Part shown: piece after piece, positions 8,900 to 16,761 of the stretch
Position numbering within the stretch: position 1 is the first letter of the stretch
How the letters are laid out: every line of letters starts with the position of its first letter
NCBI GenBank assembly: GCA_028278625.1
Contig: JANQDY010000118.1
Coordinates: forward strand, 1-42,755
Length of the DNA stretch: 42,755 nucleotides
Direction: 5' to 3'
Source: Thermodesulfobacteriota bacterium
Lineage (GTDB): Bacteria > Desulfobacterota > DSM-4660 > Desulfatiglandales > Desulfatiglandaceae
Program-made: the position numbers and the translations under genes
The notes under the pieces: generated by a model
What the model was told of the DNA's origin: nothing
The model's input: the letters and a program-made list of their open reading frames with translations, nothing else
Databases searched by the model: none

Positions 8900-11008
8900 T
8901 CAATCTCCTCGCTCTTCCGTTTTTTTGCTCAATGGAAAACGAAGATGAAACCGGGTCCCACCGGCCGAGCGGTTTTCCACATGAATGGTACCCTCAAAAT
9001 CTCTGATAATGCCGTAAATAATGGAAAGCCCCAGCCCCATTCCTTTGCCCACCTCTTTGGTTGTATAAAAAGGTTCAAATATCTTTTGCAGGTCTTCTTC
9101 GGGTATACCCGTTCCAGTATCCGAAATGGTCAGGTTCAGGTGGGTCCGTTGTTCAGACCACGTGGATATGGCGATGATCCTTTCTTTCGTGTCTTTTGAC
9201 AGAGGGTCCTGGTTTTCGATGGCGTCCCGGGCATTGGTGACCAGATTGAAGATGACCTGTTCCAGGCGGTTCTTGTTCGCCAAAATGGGCGGTGTGGTCT
9301 CGTCCAGGTCATAAACCACTTGGATGTTCTGAAGACTGAGCTGTTGCGCGATGATCTTCATAACATCTTTAACGGTTTGGTTGACGTTGACCTTTTCTTT
9401 CTCGAAATCGGGCCTTCTGCCGAATTCCCGCAGGCTTTGAATGATTTCCGAAGCCCTGTTCACCTGTGTGGACATAGCACTGACCACCTGGTGCAGTTCG
9501 TCGGAGGCTATGGCACGGTCAAGGTCAATCTGCTTTTTCAGAAAGTCGCTGCCGATTTTTATGGCGTTGAGCGGTTGATTGAGTTCATGGGCGATGCCCG
9601 CCGACATCTCACCCAGGGTCGTCATTTTGCTTGCCTGGAAGAGTTGCGCGTCTTTTTCGATGACCTCGGTGATGTCCGATGTGGCCAGAATGATGGCGGG
9701 TCGCCCCATATAGGTGGTTGGGCAGGCTTTGACTTCCACATAGAACGGCTCTCCGTCTTTGCGGAAATGCTTGACGCGCTGGCTGATAACACACGTTTCG
9801 CCCCAACTCCTGTTTTCCATGCCTGACAGAGTTTCGTGTTCATATTCAAAAGTCCCCAGTTCTTCAAAGTTTAGTCCCACCAGTTCATCCTTGTAATATC
9901 CGTAGGTCTCTTCAGCGCTGGGGCTGGCGTCCAGTATTGTCAGTGTCTCACGATCCAGCACAAAAATGGGATTGGGACCGCTGATGAAAAGGGATCGGTA
10001 TTTCTGTTCTGATTCGTGAAGGGCGTTTTCGGCCCGTTTTCTCTCTGATACGTCCAGAAAAGACCCTGTGATAAAGTCAATTTTTCCATCATCGTCACAC
10101 ACGATTTTGCTGCAGGCTTCAATCCAGATGACTTCTCCGCTTTTCTTGCGGATACGATATTCCCGAATGTAACTTCTGTTGGACCTCAGGGCATCGATGA
10201 ATTTTTGCCGAACCAGGGGGAGATCCTCTTCCAATATGAGGTCAAACCATTTCAGCTGTCCTGAATCAAAGAGTCTTTTTTTGTATCCGGTCATTGCCTC
10301 GATTTTGTCATCGTATACATCAATGGACCCATCGGCATAACCGCGAAAAACGATATTGGGGATATTGTCGATCAGGAATCTGTAGTTGGCTTCGCTTTCC
10401 GCCAGTGCTTTTTCAGACCGCTTTTTCTCGGTGACATCCATGGCAACGCACAAAAAACCGTAAATAATCCCTTCCGGATCCTTGAGCGCACTGATGGAAA
10501 GGACCGCGGGAAAATGGGTGCCGTCCTTTCGAACATAGGTCCATTCCTGCTGTTCTTTCCTTCCCTGTCTGGCATATTCCAGAAGCACTTCGTGTCCTTT
10601 GACGTCGCGGCCCGTGGTCAGTCTGATACTTTCCCGATGCAGCGCCAGTTCACTTTCAAGGAGAAATATTTCGGGCGTGGCCTTTTCAATGACTTCCTCG
10701 GCCCGGTACTGCAAAAGGTTTTCAGCGCCGGTGTTGAAAACCGAAATGGTCCCTTTCATGTTGGTGGCGATAATGGCGATCTGGGTGGCGGAATCGAGGA
10801 CCGCCTTTCGCTGGGCATTGGCATTTTGGAGTCTCTGAAGGACCCGTTCCGTTTCCTCAAACTGTTTGACCACCAGGGTGGCCGTAATTTCAGCCGCTTC
10901 TCTGGCGACGCGAATCTCTTTGCGGAAGATGGCGTTCTCTTTTGCAAGTGCCCTCGCCAGAGCAGGCGAATCGGTTGGGGACGGCGTTGGTAATGGGCGT
11001 GCCGGCAT
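8900..11008 (-). CDS. Soluble triple-PAS sensor histidine kinase, HoxJ/HupT-like by context
   Basis: The protein has 702 residues. A short coiled coil (about 20-65) is followed by three PAS/PAC units (about 67-195, 205-325, 335-450). The kinase core has H474 in the H-box GEMSAGIAHELNQPLNAI, the N-box NLVTNARDAI, G1 DTGTGIPEEDL, F-box FEPFYTTK and G2 GKGMGLGLSIIYG. There is no transmembrane segment, so it is probably cytoplasmic. I choose ATG 11008 because AAGGAGT lies 6 bases upstream; the in-frame ATG at 11026 overlaps the hydrogenase stop codon but has no good ribosome site. It sits 17 bp after the hydrogenase large subunit and 52 bp before a receiver gene, which suggests the hydrogenase may report H2 to this kinase. 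The known precedent is HoxBC-HoxJ/HupUV-HupT. Signal specificity here is inference. Confidence 0.9.
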   Translation of the reverse strand: MPARPLPTPSPTDSPALARALAKENAIFRKEIRVAREAAEITATLVVKQFEETERVLQRLQNANAQRKAVLDSATQIAIIATNMKGTISVFNTGAENLLQYRAEEVIEKATPEIFLLESELALHRESIRLTTGRDVKGHEVLLEYARQGRKEQQEWTYVRKDGTHFPAVLSISALKDPEGIIYGFLCVAMDVTEKKRSEKALAESEANYRFLIDNIPNIVFRGYADGSIDVYDDKIEAMTGYKKRLFDSGQLKWFDLILEEDLPLVRQKFIDALRSNRSYIREYRIRKKSGEVIWIEACSKIVCDDDGKIDFITGSFLDVSERKRAENALHESEQKYRSLFISGPNPIFVLDRETLTILDASPSAEETYGYYKDELVGLNFEELGTFEYEHETLSGMENRSWGETCVISQRVKHFRKDGEPFYVEVKACPTTYMGRPAIILATSDITEVIEKDAQLFQASKMTTLGEMSAGIAHELNQPLNAIKIGSDFLKKQIDLDRAIASDELHQVVSAMSTQVNRASEIIQSLREFGRRPDFEKEKVNVNQTVKDVMKIIAQQLSLQNIQVVYDLDETTPPILANKNRLEQVIFNLVTNARDAIENQDPLSKDTKERIIAISTWSEQRTHLNLTISDTGTGIPEEDLQKIFEPFYTTKEVGKGMGLGLSIIYGIIRDFEGTIHVENRSAGGTRFHLRFPLSKKTEERGD

Positions 11009-11025
11009 ATGGGACTCCTTTGTCA

Positions 11026-12564
11026 TCAACAGGGGATGTGTGCGGCAACCGGTTTTTCGTTCCCGCTGACTGCGTGAACACAGCACACCATGCACGGGTC
11101 GAAAGAACGGATCGTGTGTTCCAACTCGACGGGGTGCGCCATTTCCTTGATGTTGGTTTCCATGAGCGCTTCTTCCCAGGGCCCTCTGATCCCTTTGGCG
11201 TCACAGGGCGATGCATTCCAGGCGGTTGGTGTGATGACCTGATAATGAGAGATCCTACCTTCTTCAATGGTCACCCAGTGACCGAGGGCGCCCCGGTGGG
11301 CCTGGACCAGGCCGAAACCCTGGCCGTTTTCCGGCTGTTCATTTTTTCGATAGAAGAGTTCATTGCCGATACCCGTCTCTTTGAGCCAGCAATCCATGAC
11401 CGGGAACAGAAGGGATGGCCGGATCAGACGTGCTAGCTGGCGCAGAAACACGCTGGGTCCTTCTTTATCAAGAATCCCTTTGATGAGAGGGTTCGAAGCC
11501 ATGACGAGTTCCGCCAGCGGACCGGTCTCGGCGGGATATCCGTCGTATCTCGGGGCTTTTCCCCAGGAGTAGGCTTTGGAATCCGGGCTGGGTGGTTCAA
11601 CAATGGTCTTTCCTTCAAATGGATGGCACGGATTGCCCTCTGATTCAAAATGTGAGAAAGAAACATCCTCGGTGATCTTTTCCTGGAGAAAGGGGAGACG
11701 GCCATCCATGTAAAAGCCGGCCGGAAAAAGGTGGCCGGTATTCTGAGGTGTCGTGAGTTTTGTGCTGAGGGGCATTTCATAGGCCCCAAAACTGATGAAA
11801 TTGGCGTAACCCTTCCCCAACCGGTGAAGCCCGGCCTCTTCTGAAAAGCGCACAAAGAATCCCATTTCGCTTTCCCGGTGTTCTCTCTTTTCATGAAGCC
11901 AGATCTCAAGGTCTTCGGGTGTTTTGACGTCCATCCAGCGTTCCAGGGTGCATCCCAGCACACGGCGTTCATACCAGCGGCGGAAACCGGCCAGAAGGCT
12001 GCGGCATTGGCTGATATCATTGTGGCCGGGGACCGAAACGACACCACCGGGCACCATAAAGGAGGAATGGGGCCACTGCCCGCCCAGGATGGCAATGATT
12101 TCGATCACCTTCTTGGTTTCCCGGATGGTCGATATCACTGTCTCGCCTTTGAGGGGACGGTACCGTTTGACCGCCTCTTCGTAAAGAGAATGCTCCCGGT
12201 GTGCCGGGCTTGTAAAATCGGGTGTAAACAGCAGGAAGGCATGCCTCAAATCGTTCTGAAGCTGTTCCGTCATGAGGGTCAGGTTTCTCACCCGTATGGC
12301 ATCATCCGGCACTTCCACGGCCACAATCATGTCCAAAGCCTTGACGGCGGCTTTCAAATGGGCCGTGCTGCAGATACCGCATATTCTGGGTGTGATCACC
12401 AGTCCGTCCAGGGGGGCTCTGCCAGTTAATAGATTTTCAAAGCCCCGGTACATGGTGCCGACGCTTCTGGCGTCGACGATCACGCCGTCTTCCATTTCAA
12501 GATGGATTTCAAGATCGCCTTCCGACCTGTTGACGGGTAACACATGGATCTTTTTTGCACTCAT
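11026..12564 (-). CDS. [NiFe] hydrogenase large (catalytic) subunit
   Basis: The protein has 512 residues and binds the NiFe(CN)2CO site, which splits or makes H2. Both metal-ligand motifs are intact: N-terminal R60-ICGIC-STAH (C62, C65) and C-terminal D489-PCMVCCVH (C491, C494, H497). Fifteen residues follow H497 (AVSGNEKPVAAHIPC), consistent with a C-terminal tail removed by a maturation endopeptidase. Classical H2-sensing large subunits (HoxC/HupV) normally end at this histidine, so this tail argues for a processed, possibly catalytic, enzyme. The gene starts 3 bp after the small subunit stop. No hyp or endopeptidase gene is in the window, so maturation factors must lie elsewhere. The subgroup is uncertain: group 2-like or group 1h-like both fit. 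Confidence 0.93.
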   Translation of the reverse strand: MSAKKIHVLPVNRSEGDLEIHLEMEDGVIVDARSVGTMYRGFENLLTGRAPLDGLVITPRICGICSTAHLKAAVKALDMIVAVEVPDDAIRVRNLTLMTEQLQNDLRHAFLLFTPDFTSPAHREHSLYEEAVKRYRPLKGETVISTIRETKKVIEIIAILGGQWPHSSFMVPGGVVSVPGHNDISQCRSLLAGFRRWYERRVLGCTLERWMDVKTPEDLEIWLHEKREHRESEMGFFVRFSEEAGLHRLGKGYANFISFGAYEMPLSTKLTTPQNTGHLFPAGFYMDGRLPFLQEKITEDVSFSHFESEGNPCHPFEGKTIVEPPSPDSKAYSWGKAPRYDGYPAETGPLAELVMASNPLIKGILDKEGPSVFLRQLARLIRPSLLFPVMDCWLKETGIGNELFYRKNEQPENGQGFGLVQAHRGALGHWVTIEEGRISHYQVITPTAWNASPCDAKGIRGPWEEALMETNIKEMAHPVELEHTIRSFDPCMVCCVHAVSGNEKPVAAHIPC

Positions 12565-12567
12565 GGT

Positions 12568-13506
12568 CTAGATTCCGGATTTGCGTTTGATGAGGCGTTT
12601 GGGAGCGGCCGCGGCAGCCATGCCCTTGTAAGCCATATAATGGGCCCGGCTTACGCCGGCCGGCAGCTCAATGGGTATTCCCTCGATGTTTCGGGTTTTG
12701 AAAAAAGGGTACTGTTGCGGGAAGTCGGTATGGGTGCAGCCGAAACAGGGGACTCCCACTCTCGTCTTGGATGACCGTCTATTCCACAATATCTTATTGC
12801 ATGGACCGGTGACCAGTGGCCCTTGACAGCCCATGTAAAAGAAGAGACACCCTTTTTCACCGAATTCTTTTTCTTCAACCCTGTATTCGTGATATTCGTT
12901 TCGTGTGCACCCTTGATGCACCATGATGCGATACCATTCAAGGGGAGAATGATACTTGTTGAGTTCAAGGGGCATTTCATTGATGACCAAAGAGAGGGTC
13001 CCGGCCAGAACATCGTTGTGGCAAGGGCAACCCGGCAGGTTTATGACCGGAAGACCTCTCATGCTCCTGAACTCCCTTCCCAGAAATCCGCCGAACCTGT
13101 GTTGGTGAAACTGCATGCCAGTGGCTTCCGTTTCCTGATCCACGCCGAAACCGCCAAAACTGGCACAGGTGCCCACCGCGATAACATATTCCGCTTTTTC
13201 GGCAAGGGCCCTGATCAGATCCCCTTTTGGCTTATTATGGATGGTGTCCGCCGAACCGGAGCCGAATGGACCCTGAAGAATCGATCCTTCGACACAAAGG
13301 ATGGAGAGCGGCTGTTGGTCGTCCAAGATGCGCTGATCCAGTTGTTCCTTGCTTTTGACATCAAGGGCTGAAAGTGACGGGTGCCAGAGCAATCGGATGG
13401 AAAGGATTTCAAAGAGTTCCGTCAAATCAGGGGATTCGGCGTTCAGAAAGGACCAGGTATCACCCCCGCAGCCGCCGCCTTGGATCCAATAGAGCGTTCT
13501 GGACAT
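12568..13506 (-). CDS. [NiFe] hydrogenase small subunit, no export signal, Asp at a proximal-cluster ligand
   Basis: The 312-residue electron-transfer subunit begins directly with LYWIQGGGCGGDTWSFLNAE, with no twin-arginine signal, so the dimer is predicted cytoplasmic. The usual CXXC of the proximal cluster is C13-G-G-D16: the second Cys is Asp. Other ligand positions look normal: AVGTC, NLPGCPC, H-QG-C (distal His/Cys), KGC-x5-C (GCLFFYMGC), GPCNKILWN and PCFGC. Hydrophilic group 2/1h-type small subunits such as HupU and the actinobacterial HhyS share the WHPSLS and GLPVINLPGC segments. Three-Cys/one-Asp proximal ligation is known from the Ralstonia group 1h enzyme, so the change may be functional, for example in oxygen tolerance. 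This is the first gene of the minus-strand run; its upstream region holds an NhaR-like remnant. Confidence 0.92.
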   Translation of the reverse strand: MSRTLYWIQGGGCGGDTWSFLNAESPDLTELFEILSIRLLWHPSLSALDVKSKEQLDQRILDDQQPLSILCVEGSILQGPFGSGSADTIHNKPKGDLIRALAEKAEYVIAVGTCASFGGFGVDQETEATGMQFHQHRFGGFLGREFRSMRGLPVINLPGCPCHNDVLAGTLSLVINEMPLELNKYHSPLEWYRIMVHQGCTRNEYHEYRVEEKEFGEKGCLFFYMGCQGPLVTGPCNKILWNRRSSKTRVGVPCFGCTHTDFPQQYPFFKTRNIEGIPIELPAGVSRAHYMAYKGMAAAAAPKRLIKRKSGI

Positions 13507-13614
13507 GAACCACCCTCCTCTGGGCGCCTGAGCACACCGTGCCGGTCGCCCCCGTAAGCAGAATGTGGAAGATTGATTACCAATTTGCTATGTTGAACCA
13601 AAGATAGGTAATTG

Positions 13615-13899
13615 TCAACATACATTGATGCTCAATCCTTTTCGCACCGGAGAATCACTCAAAACCAGATCAATATTATGCATGGCCTGCTCGGTCAGCA
13701 GCCTCGTTTCATTATCTTCGTGGCAAATCAGATGAACCTTCTCCGGAAGACACAATGCCGGCTCCAGCAGCTTGCAGACGATCAGCTTCGGTAAAACATT
13801 TACAATGCCAGCTTTTAGTGGCAGAGGCCCCTTTCTGGCGCGCCCCCGTATCGTGTCCATCATCGGCCCAAATGGATGGAATTCGTCGTCGCTGGCATA
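13615..13899 (-). pseudogene. Remnant of an NhaR-like LysR-family regulator
   Basis: An open stretch of about 95 codons reads YASDDEF, MDTIRGRARKGPLPLKAG, NVLPKLIVCKLLEPALCLPE, VHLICHEDNETRLL and HNIDLVLSDSPVRKGLSIN. This closely follows the linker and first part of the effector domain of NhaR-type LysR regulators (VLPKLI, LLEPAL, HEDxxERLLAELAxHxLDxVLSDxPxPxGLSV). The helix-turn-helix domain that should precede it and the remaining 130 or so residues after it are absent: a stop follows directly and the upstream frame turns into unrelated sequence. Full-length NhaR is about 300 residues. It is therefore a decayed fragment, not a working gene, left in the promoter-side region of the hydrogenase operon. 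The rest of 13507-14042 holds no gene I can support. Confidence 0.65.
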
Positions 13900-14042
13900 G
13901 CGATCGTTCTTGGTGCAATTTCTATATTTGTCATTGATCGTGCCCAGAACCCAAAAGAGGATTGAAATAATCGGCAAACCCCATGAAAAGCCATACGGCG
14001 TAAGCTCCCGGAAAAATATCTAAAAAAGTCAGAATCGAATTG

Positions 14043-14753
14043 CTATTCTCCTTCAGGAGACTTTAATAGTCTTCCAAGAAACTCTTGTGTTAGAGAAGTA
14101 GCATCTGAAGCCGCTTCTGGATTGTACAAGAGCTTATTCCCATTCCACATCCTGTCAATTTCCCAATCGAAACAGTGGTACGCATCTTCGTATTCTTTCA
14201 GAACAATCTGGTGAGGCGGTTCTTTGCCAGTCAAGGCCTTTTTGCAGTTTTCTGCCACGCAGATCATATCCTTTCCGCCAATGAAGATCAACAAAGGTGC
14301 GTTCTGCTCAGCCAGAGGGTTTGCGCAAAAAGGATAAAATGCAACGACCGCCTTAAAGGGAGTGCCCCTGCTCTTTAACCCAACATTTTCATCCAAAACA
14401 TCCAGGGCGGCCGTACCGCCGTGAGACCAACCCATCAATGCAATTCTATCCTTGTCGACATACGGGCGCTTTTCAAGATAGGCTTTTGCATCGTAGGCAT
14501 CTTGAGCGCGTGCCTTTGCCGTGCTGAAATGATCCGGGGCACAGAACGTCTGCCTTGAGCGTAGTGTCAAGCTATCAAGTCGAAGCACGACGTATCCCCA
14601 TTGGACGAGTTTATTCTCCCAGGCATTCAGAAATTGATTGTCAGGCGCACAACCGTGCATCATGATAACAGCGGGAAAGGGTCCATACCCCTCCGGCTGA
14701 ACCAACCTTGCAGACAGGTTTTTCTCTTTCCCGAATTCTGTGGTATCGGTCAT
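14043..14753 (-). CDS. Dienelactone hydrolase family alpha/beta hydrolase
   Basis: The protein has 236 residues. It has the alpha/beta-hydrolase order of motifs: PFPAVIMMHGCAPD (oxyanion loop HGC), GWSHGG (nucleophile Ser in the elbow), FIGGKD (acidic residue) and AYHCFDW (catalytic His). The HGC oxyanion motif and size fit dienelactone hydrolase-like proteins, whose members act on esters or lactones and often have no known substrate. There is no signal peptide at this start, and no clear ribosome site precedes ATG 14753, so a slightly different start is possible. It lies 104 bp downstream of the PAS/LuxR regulator on the same strand. A hydrolytic role is likely; substrate unknown. Confidence 0.82.
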   Translation of the reverse strand: MTDTTEFGKEKNLSARLVQPEGYGPFPAVIMMHGCAPDNQFLNAWENKLVQWGYVVLRLDSLTLRSRQTFCAPDHFSTAKARAQDAYDAKAYLEKRPYVDKDRIALMGWSHGGTAALDVLDENVGLKSRGTPFKAVVAFYPFCANPLAEQNAPLLIFIGGKDMICVAENCKKALTGKEPPHQIVLKEYEDAYHCFDWEIDRMWNGNKLLYNPEAASDATSLTQEFLGRLLKSPEGE

Positions 14754-14856
14754 TGCGTATTTCCGGAAACGGTTTTCAAAGTACAGGCCCCCACTTATCT
14801 CTTATGCCAAAAGAAAAAGTATCGTAAATCCCAAAAAAATGCCATACTCCGGGCAA

Positions 14857-16554
14857 TTAAATCAGCCCCTTGGAAACCACGTAACGAACGATTTCGTTGT
14901 CCGTGTGCATGTTCATCTTCTCGAAGACCCTGGCCCGGTAGGTGGCGATGGTTTTGTAGCTGAGGTTGAGACCTTCTGCAATTTCCCGCATGGTCTTCCC
15001 TTCGGCGATCATGAACATCACCTGGCGTTCGCGGTCCGAGAGCCTATGATGAAAGGGTTTTTGGGCGTAGAGATCCACTTCAAAGGCCAGCTTTTCAGCA
15101 AGGCGGTTGTTGATGTGTTTTCTTCCGATGGCCACTTTGTGGATGGCGGAGATCAGCTCGTTGATGCTGCTGGACCGGTCGAGATATCCCGAGGCGCCCT
15201 GACGGAGCATCCGGATGGCCAGATCATCGTCATCCCCGGCACTGTGAAACACAAGGATCGGCATATGGGGGGCGGCTTCTTTCATGTTTTTCAGATTGTC
15301 CTCTGCCCGTCCGCCCAGGATGAGTGTGTCCAACAACACCATATCCACCTCGGGGGACCGTATCTTTTCCATCAGTTCCAGAAAGGTTTCCGCATGATCG
15401 GAGATGAAGAGATCCGGCAGGCCGGAAAGTATACGGTTTATCCCCTCCATGAGAATCGGCTGGGTGCCGGCGAATAGAATGCGGCTCTCGGAGGCACCTG
15501 GGGCGACGCCCAGAGCGAATCGGGCGGCCAGATCGATCTGATTTCCCTTTTTTTGAATATCCAGGCGGCCCCGTCCCGCCTTGATGCGCTCGGACAATGA
15601 TGTGAAGGGATCCGCCGGTCCGCCGAGGTCCAGGTCCGGTTTCAGTGCGCAGGCTTTGCCGGACAATCCTAGCTCCAACTGCTGTCGGTTTTGCTTCAGC
15701 CGAACCGCCACGACCGGAAAGCGTCCCAGGGGGACAAAGGTTTTAACCATTTCCTGAAAGAGGTGGAACATGTTCAGACCCTGCTTTTTGGTCAGATTCT
15801 TCCCTCCTTTTCCGGACCCAAGCTTCAGGACGATACCCGTTTTGTCCTTGAATTCCATGGCATAACGCCGGATGGCCGCGGCCAGGTCATGGTGGGGCGG
15901 CTTCGGCGGCACCAGATGGGCACTGATCCGCGCGATGGTATCCAGAGCCGAATCCACCTTGTGGAGCAGTCGCTTCCTGTCCCGGTCTTTCAAAACCGTA
16001 TCATCGGCTTCGACGGCCATGTCTTCCCGCAGGGCCGCCAGGGTCTGCCCCAGGTTTTCCTTGAGTTCCCAGCCGATCTGGGCCCGTTCCTCCTGGCGGA
16101 TCGATTCCAGGTCGATGGCCATCTCTTCAAGTTTTTCAGAGGTACGCCGCAGTTCCAGACGGGTCTGCTTGAACGGAGTTATGTCGATGTAATTGCCCAG
16201 AAGGGCCGGCCTTCCCTCGAACTCGATCTTCATCAGAAGTCCCATCACCCAAACGATCCTGCCGTCCACGGTATACAGGCGCCACTGGAACGGCTCGATT
16301 CGTTCGCCCTGCATGGCCCGGCGGGTCATACGGATGAGCAGTGGTTTGTCCTCCGGATGAACGAAGGTCAATGCCGGCTTGCCGTAGACGTCTTTTAGAT
16401 GGTCCAGACCGGTAATCCGACATCCGCTTTTGTTGCCGTAGACGAAACGCCCGTCCTGGATCACGTAAAAGATGCTCTGGGACGCCTCGTCGAGGGCATC
16501 GAAAAGAACGGCGGCGATGTCTTGTCGCGATCGGTCCATGTCCCTTTCTACCAT
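14857..16554 (-). CDS. PAS / degenerate NarX-like kinase / degenerate receiver / LuxR HTH fusion regulator
   Basis: The protein has 565 residues and four parts. PAS/PAC (about 12-130) ends at LLGNYIDITPFKQT. A HisKA_3-like helix follows, with IRQEERAQIGWELKENLGQTL; here K165 sits where NarX-type kinases have the phosphorylated His (ELHDxxGQ). The ATPase-like part (about 225-350) lacks a recognisable N-box (LFQEMVKTF). A NarL-like receiver starts near 358 with ILFAGTQPILMEGI, where the acidic DD pair is G-T, although D409 (MVLLDTLI) remains; the conserved Lys region reads GYLDRSS. The LuxR/GerE helix-turn-helix (about 500-565) is intact: LSDRERQVMFMIAEGKTMREIAEGL. The sequence suggests a ligand-driven DNA-binding protein that no longer uses phosphotransfer. 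An alternative start is the ATG at 16539. It is divergent from the AbfD-like gene and may regulate it. Confidence 0.85.
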   Translation of the reverse strand: MVERDMDRSRQDIAAVLFDALDEASQSIFYVIQDGRFVYGNKSGCRITGLDHLKDVYGKPALTFVHPEDKPLLIRMTRRAMQGERIEPFQWRLYTVDGRIVWVMGLLMKIEFEGRPALLGNYIDITPFKQTRLELRRTSEKLEEMAIDLESIRQEERAQIGWELKENLGQTLAALREDMAVEADDTVLKDRDRKRLLHKVDSALDTIARISAHLVPPKPPHHDLAAAIRRYAMEFKDKTGIVLKLGSGKGGKNLTKKQGLNMFHLFQEMVKTFVPLGRFPVVAVRLKQNRQQLELGLSGKACALKPDLDLGGPADPFTSLSERIKAGRGRLDIQKKGNQIDLAARFALGVAPGASESRILFAGTQPILMEGINRILSGLPDLFISDHAETFLELMEKIRSPEVDMVLLDTLILGGRAEDNLKNMKEAAPHMPILVFHSAGDDDDLAIRMLRQGASGYLDRSSSINELISAIHKVAIGRKHINNRLAEKLAFEVDLYAQKPFHHRLSDRERQVMFMIAEGKTMREIAEGLNLSYKTIATYRARVFEKMNMHTDNEIVRYVVSKGLI

Positions 16555-16761
16555 ACCATTGGAGCGGAAACAAGCCTGTTGTCATCCAAATTCTTACAAA
16601 TGCCTTCCCATTTGACGACAGATATTTCAGCCTTGTGCTGATACCATTCAAAGGTCATTCCCATTATGATGGTTGACATTCCAGGCATTTAGTTTTGAGC
16701 GCAACGAAGATATCAAGCAAATTGGCCATTTTTGGAAGGTACCCGAAAGAAAGGAGACATC

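Noticed and set aside
13520..13545. Sigma-54-like GG...GC elements upstream of the hydrogenase small subunit (minus strand CGGCACGGTGTGC)
   Set aside because: The GG and GC pairs are only 8 bases apart instead of 10, and the -24 T is missing; not a credible -24/-12 promoter.
16673..16701. TTGACA upstream of the AbfD-like gene as a promoter
   Set aside because: The -35 match is perfect, but no acceptable -10 box lies 15-19 bases downstream.
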